Shown here piece by piece: positions 44,817-53,795 of a stretch of DNA of 64,000 nt. A model generated the notes under the pieces. The model was not told the DNA's origin. It was given only the letters and a program-made list of their open reading frames with translations, and made no database searches. Positions within the stretch are counted from its first letter, which is position 1, and every line of letters begins with the position of its first letter. Origin of the DNA: Saprospiraceae bacterium (lineage in GTDB: Bacteria > Bacteroidota > Bacteroidia > Chitinophagales > Saprospiraceae); NCBI GenBank assembly GCA_020631355.1, contig JAHDHL010000015.1, forward strand, positions 1 through 64,000, in the 5' to 3' direction. The position numbers and the translations under genes were made by a program.

Positions 44817-47090
44817 TTACTTTCCGTTCGACTTAGGTGCGGGTGGCACAGGTGGCACAGGTGGTGCTGGGGGTGCTGGTGGAGCGGGTGGAACCAATCC
44901 CCCCTCTGGTGTAGGCGGTGCTGGTGGAGCGGGTGGTGCCGGGGGCACTTCCCCATCAACAGTCGGAGGAGCGGGTGGAGCTGGAGGAGGAGGTGGTGTA
45001 GGTCCACTTAGTTTGAATTTGACCGGTAGGGTGAATTGTACCTTTACCAACTTTCCATTATCACGTCCGGGAATCCAATTCGGCATGGCCTTGATAACCC
45101 TCAGAGCCTCTTCGCCACATCCTCCGCCGGGATTTTTGAGTATTACCCTATTAATATCCTCGTCAAAGGAAAGACGACCATCTTTTTCAATATTGAAACG
45201 AATAACTGCGACTCCCTCAATCCCATTCTCCCTAGCTTCTTTAGGGTATTTGATATTTTCCGATAGAAAGTTGATGATACCCATATCAGAACATTTTTTT
45301 CTTTCCACCTTATCTTTGATATCCGCGCAACCCTCTGCCGGATAATGTGGCATATGATCCACTATCTTATGTACCTTGTTTCCCGGATTGGTATCTCGTA
45401 CGATTTGCTTTTCAAAATTAGATGACTGTCCATCATCCGTAATTTTTATCAGAAGTATAAGACTTTTATCCCCACTCTCAATGAAAGACTCATCTGCTCG
45501 AACATCAACTCCTTTCCTTGGGCATTCTATATAAATTACATCGCCCTGGGATACTTCTGCTGCACGATTCAGCATCTTTTTCAGACGAGATTCATCCCAA
45601 TTCTTATCACCATACCGAACCCTAAAAAGGAATGGATCCTCATTCGTTGGAACAGTTAGTATTCCATAATCGTTGATAAGGGTTTCATTTCCCCCCACCA
45701 TTAATTTGATGGGACTTTCTAATGGAGTATTCCTGATAAAGTTGGAGTAAGTTACCTTATTCATGGTCGTCATGAATGATGGATAATCCCCATCAAAATC
45801 CATTTCATTTTGTTCAAGGGATATATTGCCCCAATGTAATCGAGGATAAGCCTTATTGCCTGGGTTCTTTACTACATATCCTTGTTTGGTTTCCAATCCG
45901 ATACGAAGTACATAAAAGTAAGTGCCCTCCTCTAAGTCGTTCGCATTCCAGTTATTTGAATAATTCTCTTTCTTGAGTAATACATCTCCGAATCGGTTGA
46001 AAAGGGCCATTTCATTGTCCCTATGCTGTTCGATATTCGGTACGATTAGAATGGACTTATCATTGAAATAGGGCTGGCCTAATTCGGGAGATGCCACATT
46101 CGGAATATTATTCTTCGAGGGGATTTTTTCAATGGAATTCGGAATATCCACTATTTTTTCAGTAGTGACATTTTCTACTGTCTCATTCAATTCATCCATA
46201 CCGACAATCGGGTCCGCCAGATTGAAAGAAAATAATACGAAAAGTAACATGATGGCAGGAATAATACTGAGGTAATACACCCCTACCCTTTTCTTTGATT
46301 TGGTTGTTGATAACATGATCAAACGTTTTTTGATAAGTGAAGCAAAAGTATTCGAAAGTGCCGGGTTGATGCTTTTGCCTACTTCCTGTACCAGAAGACT
46401 GGCGTATTGATATTTGGATGAAGCCAAGGAGGCCACAATCTTATCTGCGATAAATTCGTGGGTTTCCCGTAGGCTTCGGTTATATAAATGGATGATGGGG
46501 TTGAACCAATTGATGATGGTAAGAAACTCCATGAATAACACATCAACAGAGTGCCATTGTCTGATGTGTACCAATTCGTGTTCGATAATGAGTTGGGAAT
46601 GCTCGTGTTCGTGTCTAGGATTGAAGAAAAGCCATTTGAAAAAAGATGAGGTGTCCTGTTCTTGTGTATGGAGTGTCAATATACCATCATGCTTCTCTGT
46701 GTAGCTGTTCTTGGTGATTTCATATATGCGATATAATTTTTTTAGGAAGCGATATGAAAAGAATAATACTCCTATCAGGTAAGTCAGTAGAATCAACTCA
46801 CCCAGAGTCAGGGAGAAAAAGGTTGTACTCTGGCTCATGCCCTCATTGAATTCCAAAACCAGATATTCGGCTCCATAAATTACAGGGACCAGTATATCCG
46901 CCTCATTCTTTGCGTAACTGAAACTCAAAAGCGGAATGATAAATGAGCTCAAGGCACCCAAAATCAGGTAAGCACGATTCATTTGGAAAAAAGTATTCTT
47001 CCTAAACAGGATTTGGTAAAGACCGTAGAATACCAATAGGCAGAAACTGCTTTCCAAAAGATATTGTGGGATGGATGGTAACTGAATCAT
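44817..47090 (-). CDS. M56 (BlaR1-like) membrane metalloprotease fused to TonB C-terminal domain and proline-rich tail
   Basis: 757 residues. Membrane helices at about 12-30, 40-58, 97-116 and 272-292 flank the cytoplasmic peptidase loop with zinc motif HELVH (171-175) and a late ETHEFIADK. The extracytoplasmic part (about 300-590) is mostly unrecognised; it includes EVSQGDVIYIE (about 540). A TonB-C module (about 600-692) has NIKYPKEARENGIEGVAV and NPGGGCGEEALRVIKAMPNW. The last 60 residues are (PPAPPAP)-type proline repeats. It overlaps blaI by four bases. BlaR1-type proteins sense an external signal and cleave the repressor BlaI inside the cell. Confidence 0.9.
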   Translation of the reverse strand: MIQLPSIPQYLLESSFCLLVFYGLYQILFRKNTFFQMNRAYLILGALSSFIIPLLSFSYAKNEADILVPVIYGAEYLVLEFNEGMSQSTTFFSLTLGELILLTYLIGVLFFSYRFLKKLYRIYEITKNSYTEKHDGILTLHTQEQDTSSFFKWLFFNPRHEHEHSQLIIEHELVHIRQWHSVDVLFMEFLTIINWFNPIIHLYNRSLRETHEFIADKIVASLASSKYQYASLLVQEVGKSINPALSNTFASLIKKRLIMLSTTKSKKRVGVYYLSIIPAIMLLFVLFSFNLADPIVGMDELNETVENVTTEKIVDIPNSIEKIPSKNNIPNVASPELGQPYFNDKSILIVPNIEQHRDNEMALFNRFGDVLLKKENYSNNWNANDLEEGTYFYVLRIGLETKQGYVVKNPGNKAYPRLHWGNISLEQNEMDFDGDYPSFMTTMNKVTYSNFIRNTPLESPIKLMVGGNETLINDYGILTVPTNEDPFLFRVRYGDKNWDESRLKKMLNRAAEVSQGDVIYIECPRKGVDVRADESFIESGDKSLILLIKITDDGQSSNFEKQIVRDTNPGNKVHKIVDHMPHYPAEGCADIKDKVERKKCSDMGIINFLSENIKYPKEARENGIEGVAVIRFNIEKDGRLSFDEDINRVILKNPGGGCGEEALRVIKAMPNWIPGRDNGKLVKVQFTLPVKFKLSGPTPPPPPAPPAPPTVDGEVPPAPPAPPAPPTPEGGLVPPAPPAPPAPPVPPVPPAPKSNGK

Positions 47091-47446
47091 TGTTGTTGTT
47101 TTATTTTTTCCAATATCTCATTCAATTCCTCTATGTCTACATTTTCCTCTTTTACGAAAAAGGACATCAACTGCTCTACCGAACCACCGAAGTAATTATC
47201 CAACATGTTATTCAAAGAGGATTTTTTATAATCCTCCTTTTTCAATAATGGAAAATACCTGTAGGTCTTGCCAAAGGCTTCGTGGCTGATGAGCCCCATT
47301 CCCTCCAACTTTCTGATAATGGAAGAAACCGTATTGTACGGAGGTTTGGGTTGCATTTCATCAATGACTTCCCTTACAAATGCCTTTTCCAATTTCCATA
47401 GGATTCGCATTACTTCTTCCTCCTTGTGTGTCAGTTTAATTTTCAT
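47087..47446 (-). CDS. BlaI/MecI/CopY family transcriptional repressor
   Basis: From the ATG at 47446 (119 residues; the longer TTG start is less likely), the protein has the winged-helix MKIKLTHKEEEVMRILWKL ... EVIDEMQPKPPYNTVSSIIRKLEGMGLI and then the dimerisation region with YRYFPLLKKEDYKK. The BlaI family represses its own operon until cleaved by an M56 protease, here encoded by the overlapping next gene. Three dyads upstream (47483-47535) are the likely operator. Confidence 0.93.
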   Translation of the reverse strand: MKIKLTHKEEEVMRILWKLEKAFVREVIDEMQPKPPYNTVSSIIRKLEGMGLISHEAFGKTYRYFPLLKKEDYKKSSLNNMLDNYFGGSVEQLMSFFVKEENVDIEELNEILEKIKQQQ

Positions 47447-47474
47447 ATCCCTGATATTATAAAACAAGTATAAA

Positions 47475-47535
47475 AACTATTTTTTAGTTATTCAACTAAA
47501 TTTTAGTTAAAAAACTATTTTTTAGTTCCAAACTA
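47475..47535. promoter_or_regulatory. Array of three TAGTT/AACTA dyads, probable BlaI operator
   Basis: TTTAGTT starts at 47483, 47502 and 47521, exactly 19 bases apart. Each copy is followed by an AACTA arm after 4, 4 and 3 bases (dyad 1 is a perfect 7-base inverted repeat, 47483-47500). An extra AACTA half-site lies at 47475-47479. The array sits about 30-90 bases upstream of blaI, between blaI and the divergent M16 gene. Confidence 0.6.
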
Positions 47536-47627
47536 GTATAAAAGCCATGGCATCACCCACCAATCCATGAAATAGACTTCTGTCTTCAGCCGTTCAATAT
47601 TAGTCAGTTGGTATCTTTATCTTTGTT

Positions 47628-47635
47628 GAATCGGA
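47628..47635 (+). promoter_or_regulatory. -7 promoter element TATCTTTG for the M16 gene
   Basis: Exact TAnnTTTG match, with a near copy (TATCTTTA) at 47622-47629. It lies 80 bases before the ATG at 47716 and may drive the M16 protease gene. Confidence 0.45.
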
Positions 47636-47715
47636 TACGATATTTCTTATTTGTATCCAGAAGACATATCCAACCCCTATTGTGTTATCAACATTAATTG
47701 AATCATTACCTAATT

Positions 47716-50586
47716 ATGAGATTATCCTCTTTATTTACCCTATTATTCACTTATACCATTGTCGTTTCCCAAACCAACACCAATCTCAGGGTCGAGAGTT
47801 ATCAACTGGATAATGGCCTAACCGTCTATCTCAACGAGGACCCCACTGCCAATCGTGTATTCGGAGCCATTGCCGTAAATGCAGGCAGTAAGAATGACCC
47901 TGCGGATGCTACGGGTATTGCACACTATTTGGAACATTTATTATTCAAGGGAACAACAGAGATGGGTACCTGGGATTTTGAAGCCGAAAAAGTCCACTTG
48001 GATTCCATCAGTTATTGGTACGAGGAATTGGGAAAAACTCAGGATGAAGCACAAAGGATATCCATTCAAAAGAAAATCAATGAGCAATCCGTAGCAGCAT
48101 CCCAATATAGCCTGCCGAATGATTTCGACAATCTGCTCAAGAGTATCGGCTCGACAGGTGTGAATGCATGGACTTCACCTGATATGACATTCTATCATAA
48201 TTCATTCCCTGCCAACCAAATCGAAAAGTGGATGGATATCTATTCTCACCGGTTCCAGAATCCTGTGTTCCGTTCGTTCCAGTCTGAATTGGAAGTTGTC
48301 TATGAGGAGAAAAACAGGGCGATAGATGGATTCGAATATCAGATTTTCGAAAAATTCATGGACGAATTATTTTCCCCCCACCCTTACGGTACACAAACTA
48401 CCCTAGGAAAAACAGCACATCTGAAGAATCCGAATCTGAATAAGATGTATGAATTCTTTAATACTTACTATGTGGCTAACAATATGGCTTTGGTGCTGTC
48501 AGGAAACTTTGATAAGGAAAAGGTTCGTTCATTGATACAAGACAAATTCGGGGCATGGGATAAAGGGCAAACACCACCTGAGAATGCATTCACAACCAGT
48601 AATATCGAGGGTAAACAAAAAGACAAGGTCAGGTTTACTCCTGTCAAGGTTTCTGTTTATGGATTCAAGACCGCCGGTGTCAATCATCCCGACCAAGCGG
48701 TATTGGATGTCATTACCGGTATTTTCAGTAATGGTAGTTCCACAGGATTATTAGACAGATTGAATCAGAATAATAAACTCACCTATACGGAACTCATCAC
48801 CGAACCTCTCAATGATGATGGAGCATCCGTCTTTGTTGTGGTTCCAAAGATTATCATCCAATCATTCCGTAAGGCGGAAAAATTGATTTTCAATGAAATA
48901 GAAAAGGTAAAAACAGGAGCTTTTCCTGATGCCCTACTATCCTCCGTCAAAAACGAGTTGTATGTTGATTTCCAGCAATCCCTGGAAGATGTTACCCAAC
49001 GGGGAACGGCCATCGGGGAATGCTTCAACCGTGGTATCAGTTGGGAATCTTACCTGGAGTATACCCAACAAGTAGAATCCGTAAGTAAGGAGGATGTAAT
49101 GCGTGTGGCACAAAAATATTATGGGGCGGATTTCATGGCTGTATATTCCAGGATGGGTTTCCCGAAAAAGGAAAAATTACAGAAACCGGGATTCAAGCCT
49201 GTCCAACCAGATGTTTCCAAAACCTCCGAATATGCCACCTATTTCAAGGATATCAAGACCGATGATGTAACACCCCAGTTCCTTGACTTCAAGGAAGATG
49301 TCACTTTCATGGATTTGAGGAATAATAACAGGATGTACGTCACCCCTAATCCAATCAATGATATTTTTTCGATTCGTATCCAATACCAATTCGGAGACGA
49401 TAACAATAGGGATTTGAAACTAGCGGCCCGATTAATGGAATATGCCGAAACCGAGGAAAAATCCATGTTGGAACTTAAGGAAGCTTTTGCTGTACTTGGT
49501 GCTAGTTATAAGATTACGAGCGACCGTAATTATATGAATATTACCCTAGAGGGAAAAGAGGAGCATCTGGCTGCATCCCTTGCCTTATTGAATGAACTGG
49601 TACAAAAACCAGTCATTAGTAAAAAAGCGGCCAAACTGGTCAGAAAAGAAGCACGCACGAATAAGCGTATCGAAAAGAGGACTCCGTCAACGATGGGTGC
49701 AGCGCTTAGATTCTATGCCATTTATGCTGATAAGTCCTATTATCTAAGAAGGCATTCCATACAGGAAATCGGAACAGCGGATGTAGCGGAACTCACCAAG
49801 AAATTCAAGGAGGGAACCGAATATGCCGCAACCGTCCATTATGTTGGCCAACAGGAACCCGAAGCATTCAAAACATTGTTTCTCGAGCATTACCAACTCA
49901 ATACCTCGGGCCGAAGGGAGCCTATGGTTTTTGCCAAACCCGCCAAGTATAAAAGAAGTCATATCTATTTTGTACACGATAAAAAAGCGGTACAAAGCCA
50001 GGTGTATTTTTATATGGCAGGCAATCCCTACAAGAGAAAGGATTTTCCTCGATACCAGGCATTCAATTCCTATTTCGGTGATGGATTCTCTGGTTTGGTT
50101 CTTCAGGAAATCCGAGAATACCGTTCATTGGCTTATTCTGCTTGGGGCCGTTATTTCCATCCATATAAGGAAAATGAAATGGGATTCCTGAATTCATTCG
50201 TAGGATGTCAGAGTGACAAGACCAATGAGTCCATTGATGTGATGATGGGACTTCTAAGGGATTTGCCTGAACGCCCCGAACGCTTGGATGGCATCGTGAG
50301 TGGTTTACGCCAAAAGGTCATAACGGGTTATCCATCCTTTCGGGTATTATCCAGAAACATTGAGGGTTTCAAAAAATTGGGGTATCAAAAATCACCTTTG
50401 GAATTGGCTTATCCACAATATGAAGCATTGGAATTTGCAGATATCATGGAATTCCATCGCGAGCATCTGAAAGAGAAACCCGTTGTCATAACCATTTATG
50501 GAAATAAGAAGAATATCGACTTTGAAGCATTGAAGCAATATGGCGAGGTCGAAGAATTGAAAAAAGGAGATATCATCGTATTCTAA
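47716..50586 (+). CDS. M16 family metallopeptidase (insulinase-like), exported
   Basis: I use the ATG at 47716 (956 residues) because it begins the signal peptide (ending VVSQ); an in-frame TTG lies at 47698. The protein has the inverted zinc motif HYLEH (His70-His74) with the downstream Glu in LEVVYEEKNRAIDG (about 195), and two LuxS/M16 halves. The second half (about 540-950) is the inactive partner domain. Such pitrilysin-like enzymes degrade peptides in the periplasm of Bacteroidota. It is divergent from blaI. Confidence 0.9.
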   Translation: MRLSSLFTLLFTYTIVVSQTNTNLRVESYQLDNGLTVYLNEDPTANRVFGAIAVNAGSKNDPADATGIAHYLEHLLFKGTTEMGTWDFEAEKVHLDSISYWYEELGKTQDEAQRISIQKKINEQSVAASQYSLPNDFDNLLKSIGSTGVNAWTSPDMTFYHNSFPANQIEKWMDIYSHRFQNPVFRSFQSELEVVYEEKNRAIDGFEYQIFEKFMDELFSPHPYGTQTTLGKTAHLKNPNLNKMYEFFNTYYVANNMALVLSGNFDKEKVRSLIQDKFGAWDKGQTPPENAFTTSNIEGKQKDKVRFTPVKVSVYGFKTAGVNHPDQAVLDVITGIFSNGSSTGLLDRLNQNNKLTYTELITEPLNDDGASVFVVVPKIIIQSFRKAEKLIFNEIEKVKTGAFPDALLSSVKNELYVDFQQSLEDVTQRGTAIGECFNRGISWESYLEYTQQVESVSKEDVMRVAQKYYGADFMAVYSRMGFPKKEKLQKPGFKPVQPDVSKTSEYATYFKDIKTDDVTPQFLDFKEDVTFMDLRNNNRMYVTPNPINDIFSIRIQYQFGDDNNRDLKLAARLMEYAETEEKSMLELKEAFAVLGASYKITSDRNYMNITLEGKEEHLAASLALLNELVQKPVISKKAAKLVRKEARTNKRIEKRTPSTMGAALRFYAIYADKSYYLRRHSIQEIGTADVAELTKKFKEGTEYAATVHYVGQQEPEAFKTLFLEHYQLNTSGRREPMVFAKPAKYKRSHIYFVHDKKAVQSQVYFYMAGNPYKRKDFPRYQAFNSYFGDGFSGLVLQEIREYRSLAYSAWGRYFHPYKENEMGFLNSFVGCQSDKTNESIDVMMGLLRDLPERPERLDGIVSGLRQKVITGYPSFRVLSRNIEGFKKLGYQKSPLELAYPQYEALEFADIMEFHREHLKEKPVVITIYGNKKNIDFEALKQYGEVEELKKGDIIVF

Positions 50587-50599
50587 AAGGCCAATTTCC

Positions 50600-50619
50600 T
50601 AGGGGAATCCCCCCTTTTT
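50600..50619 (+). terminator. Short GC hairpin with T run after the M16 gene
   Basis: AGGGG (50601-50605) pairs with CCCCT (50611-50615), followed by TTTTT. The stem is short, so the efficiency is uncertain. Confidence 0.5.
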
Positions 50620-50776
50620 ACTGGCTCTTTTCGGCATTAACTAAACAATAACAAGTCCTTGATACTTCATAACATACTATTCCTGCATTTTTAGCATTAT
50701 ATATAATATACTAAGCATATTTACGAAACAGAATGGGAGCTGTTTCATATGTACCAGAAGCTAAAACATAACATAC

Positions 50777-50995
50777 ATGAGAATCGCAATCATTATCGTA
50801 GGAATAGTGGTCCTTGTCGTACTTGGACTCAAGTGGGATTCGTTGTCCCCTAGCCCTGATACTTTCCCTAAGGAAGGTAATATCCACCAATTGCATGAAA
50901 ACAAGGACAATGAGCATTGTAAATCATGTAAGGAAAATTGGAAAATGGTAGATACACAGACCCGTAAAAATATGCCCGCAGCTTTGGGCCTTTAA
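50777..50995 (+). CDS. Small membrane-anchored protein with CxxC motif
   Basis: The 72-residue protein has an N-terminal membrane helix (about 3-19, RIAIIIVGIVVLVVLGLKW). A polar periplasmic segment contains EHCKSCKENWKM, so a CxxC is present, possibly for metal or redox chemistry. No family recognised. Upstream is an AT-rich stretch including a 12-base palindrome (50696-50707). The opposite-strand frame is shorter in plausible content. It appears real but is unconfirmed. Confidence 0.5.
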   Translation: MRIAIIIVGIVVLVVLGLKWDSLSPSPDTFPKEGNIHQLHENKDNEHCKSCKENWKMVDTQTRKNMPAALGL

Positions 50996-51137
50996 TACAT
51001 ACACCATAATACCCTTTAACCCAGACCATCATCCTTGGAATTCAAGGAATCAAATGAAGCCCAATCAACTTTTTAATGACTTTGGTGTTTGAATTTACAC
51101 CATCCATTTTTAAAGATGATTTATAGGGTGTTTAAGT

Positions 51138-51175
51138 GAACCGAGTTGGATCCCCTTTTCTGACTCGGTTCTTTT
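51138..51175. terminator. Intrinsic terminator between convergent genes
   Basis: Stem 51138-51146 / 51163-51171 (9 bp, perfect) followed by TTTT; it overlaps the stop codon of the convergent glycosyltransferase gene. Confidence 0.65.
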
Positions 51176-52385
51176 ATTCTTCCAAAGCCATTTCATACAG
51201 CTTCCTGATTCGCTCACCGATATATTTTTTACTGAAGTGTCCCACTGCGAATGTCCTGATTTCATTCGTATCGAATGTATCCATTCTTTCCAAAACCGAA
51301 AGCACAGCTTTCTCCAATGCGTCCTCGTTTCCGGCAGGAACCATGGTTCCCAATCCATCATGTCGTATCATTTCTGATATCCCTCCCACGTCCGTAGCAA
51401 CGACAGGGATTCCTGAGGCCAAAGCCTCTACGATGACACAAGGCAGATTCTCATAATTACTGAATAACAACAGGAAATCAGCTGACTGCATCTTTTCAGC
51501 TACTGTCCGGGCGGGTTGTAGTCCTAAAAATCTTACTTCATGCTCCAAACCCAATTCGGTAGCATAATCTGCCAGCATCCTAGCATCCGCCCCCTTACCG
51601 AGTATTTCATATTGGAAAGTATGTCCTTGGTCCTTGATGCGTTTCAGCACTCTTAGGATACCTGATATATTCTTATGCTTATCCAACAACATGGCAACGG
51701 TGAGTATCCTGAGAATTGTCTTTTTTGATGGGTGGGTCTGAGGCTTAAAAAAATCGGTATCCACTACATTATGAATGGTAAGATACCGGCCTGTGAGTCC
51801 TAGGTTTTGCATGGCCTTACCTAAGTCATCAGAAGCGGGAGCAATCACCTTGGCCCTTTTGATGACCCAAGGCGTAAGCCATTTGCGATAGAATGATTTC
51901 TTATAATCCTGAGTAAGTTCCAAATATCCTGTCCAATGCTCCGTAATCACATAGGGTACATTCCTGAACCAATGATTGAAATATGCAAAGACGCCTGTCC
52001 GCAATAAGACCGTCACATGGACAAGATCAAATTTACCTTTCCTCTTTTCGAGGAATGCATATCCTTTCGAAATACAATAAAAATAAAGCAGCAATTTCAG
52101 GAATTTATCCAGGAAAGAAACTCCTGTTATCCGTTTGGGGAAATAATATCTGAGGGTGTCCAATCCATCTTCATTGGTCCATTCCTTTTTGATATTCCAT
52201 CTGACTTGTTCGTCTGCTTCTGCATAAAGGATGGATAGATTCGTATGAGGCGATACAGCCAGTGCATGCCTTTTCACGAAAATACCGGCAGACGTATAGT
52301 TATGGCTCGGATACCATTTCGAAAGGATGAGGATATGTTTGTTAGATAGATTGATATCGAGATATTGGATTTCAATGTACAGCAA
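51174..52385 (-). CDS. Glycosyltransferase family 4
   Basis: The 403-residue GT-B glycosyltransferase has an N-terminal KHILILSKWYPSHNYTSAGIFV donor/acceptor region. The C-terminal GT4 motif LLLFSNYENLPCVIVEALASG (about 305-325) contains the conserved Glu residues, followed by PVVATDVGGISEMI. The protein has a TTG start (52385); an in-frame stop upstream rules out a longer start and no ATG is near. It lies 35 bases after prfA on the same strand. It probably builds a cell-surface polysaccharide; the sugar is unknown. Confidence 0.85.
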   Translation of the reverse strand: MLYIEIQYLDINLSNKHILILSKWYPSHNYTSAGIFVKRHALAVSPHTNLSILYAEADEQVRWNIKKEWTNEDGLDTLRYYFPKRITGVSFLDKFLKLLLYFYCISKGYAFLEKRKGKFDLVHVTVLLRTGVFAYFNHWFRNVPYVITEHWTGYLELTQDYKKSFYRKWLTPWVIKRAKVIAPASDDLGKAMQNLGLTGRYLTIHNVVDTDFFKPQTHPSKKTILRILTVAMLLDKHKNISGILRVLKRIKDQGHTFQYEILGKGADARMLADYATELGLEHEVRFLGLQPARTVAEKMQSADFLLLFSNYENLPCVIVEALASGIPVVATDVGGISEMIRHDGLGTMVPAGNEDALEKAVLSVLERMDTFDTNEIRTFAVGHFSKKYIGERIRKLYEMALEE

Positions 52386-52420
52386 TCTAGCGTCTGATGA
52401 AGCTAGTATCTAAACAAACG

Positions 52421-53485
52421 CTATTCTCCCTCTTGCATTTTCTTAGCCGTTTCCGCAACGATCAGTGCTTCTATAACTGGCTCCACATCACCTCCGATGA
52501 TTTTATCCAGACTGTAGAGTGTCAGATTGATCCTGTGGTCCGTCACCCTATTTTGGGGCCAATTATAGGTACGAATCTTATCCGACCTATCACCCGAACC
52601 GACCAATGAACGCCTTTCGGAAGATACTTTGGAATTATGCTCCTCTATTTGTTTCATCCTAATCTTATCAATCAGTCTGTTCATGGCTATTTCACGGTTC
52701 TTAATTTGTGAACGCCCATCTGTACTTTCTGCTACGACTCCTGTTGGTAAGTGTGTAAAACGGACACCAGATTCTGTCTTGTTCACGTGCTGCCCACCTG
52801 CTCCACTCGAACGGAAGGTATCCACCTTAAGGTCGGCCTTATTGATATTGAGGTCTTCCATTTCCATTTTTGGCATCACGGCCACTGTTGCGGCAGAGGT
52901 ATGTACCCTACCTTGGGATTCTGTCTTAGGAACCCGTTGGACACGGTGTGCTCCGGACTCGAATTTGAGTTTTCCGTACACTCCCTCGCCATTGACCTCC
53001 ATTACAATCTTATTGTATCCACCCACAGAACCCTCATTGATGGATACGATTTCGGTTTTCCAACCGATGGTCTCAAAATAGCGATTATACATCTTATACA
53101 AATCGCCGGCAAACAGGCTGGCTTCATCCCCACCTGTTCCTGAGCGGATTTCCATGATGACATCCTTATCGTCCTCCGGGTCCTTGGGTATCAGTAGCAC
53201 CTTGATTTCTTCCTCTAGGGTAGCTCTACGAGATTTAAGGTCATCCAACTCCATCTTGGCCATCTCTTTCATTTCCTCGTCATCCTCCTTGAGCATTTCA
53301 TTGGCCGTCTCGATATTCCCCAAAATATCCCTATAACTATGGTAAGCCTCGACTACCTCCTGGAGGTCCTTATATTCCTTATTCACTTTCTTATAGCGAT
53401 TCATATCCGAAATGACTTCCGGATCAGATAACTGCTCCTCGATATAGAGATAGCGTTCATAAATCGCTTGTAACTTATCTAACAT
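52421..53485 (-). CDS. prfA: Peptide chain release factor 1
   Basis: The 354-residue factor is of normal length. It carries the catalytic GGQ in RSSGAGGQHVNKTESGVRF (about 222-240), the stop-codon region TSAATVAVMPKMEM (PAT-type tripeptide equivalent about 180-193), and N-terminal helices. RF1 recognises UAG and UAA and releases the peptide in the ribosome. Possible -7 elements lie on this strand at 53521-53528 (CATTTTTG) and 53664-53671 (TATCTTTG). The next gene on its strand, a glycosyltransferase, is probably co-transcribed. Confidence 0.95.
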   Translation of the reverse strand: MLDKLQAIYERYLYIEEQLSDPEVISDMNRYKKVNKEYKDLQEVVEAYHSYRDILGNIETANEMLKEDDEEMKEMAKMELDDLKSRRATLEEEIKVLLIPKDPEDDKDVIMEIRSGTGGDEASLFAGDLYKMYNRYFETIGWKTEIVSINEGSVGGYNKIVMEVNGEGVYGKLKFESGAHRVQRVPKTESQGRVHTSAATVAVMPKMEMEDLNINKADLKVDTFRSSGAGGQHVNKTESGVRFTHLPTGVVAESTDGRSQIKNREIAMNRLIDKIRMKQIEEHNSKVSSERRSLVGSGDRSDKIRTYNWPQNRVTDHRINLTLYSLDKIIGGDVEPVIEALIVAETAKKMQEGE

Positions 53486-53795
53486 GATTCTTTTCTTTGA
53501 GATGGCTCGATTTGAAGCCGCAAAAATGATAAAAAAAGGGTTGGTGTCAAAGATGGAAGACTACTTTGACGGTAGATCGGGTGCTTATTACCCAAAAATT
53601 AAGAGTAGCTATAAAAAAGATGTGAAAATGATGGTTTTCATAACAGTTGAATTGCAACTTCGACAAAGATAACGCATCTTTTGCTAATGGAGTTCCGATA
53701 TTTAGGATAAAAAGGAATTCCTACCCCACAGATACATCCGACCAGCCTCGAGACCAACCAACATCAAGCGATTTCAAAACCAAAACCGATTTTAT
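53486..53795. other. Intergenic region between prfA and DUF1761 gene
   Basis: This 310-base AT-rich gap separates divergent genes. It holds the two candidate minus-strand -7 elements for prfA. A 62-codon plus-strand frame (53484-53672) overlaps the prfA start and is Lys-rich and without recognisable domains; I do not call it a gene. Confidence 0.5.
53664..53671 (-). promoter_or_regulatory. -7 promoter element TATCTTTG, far upstream of prfA
   Basis: Exact TAnnTTTG on the minus strand. If used, the prfA leader would be about 175 bases long. Confidence 0.35.

Noticed and set aside
44833-45000. GGTGGTGCTGG-like tandem repeat resembling a minisatellite
   Set aside because: It is the coding sequence of the proline-rich tail of the M56-TonB protein, not an independent repeat element.
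53484-53672. 62-codon plus-strand frame overlapping the prfA start
   Set aside because: Low-complexity Lys-rich peptide, no domain, overlaps prfA and its promoters.
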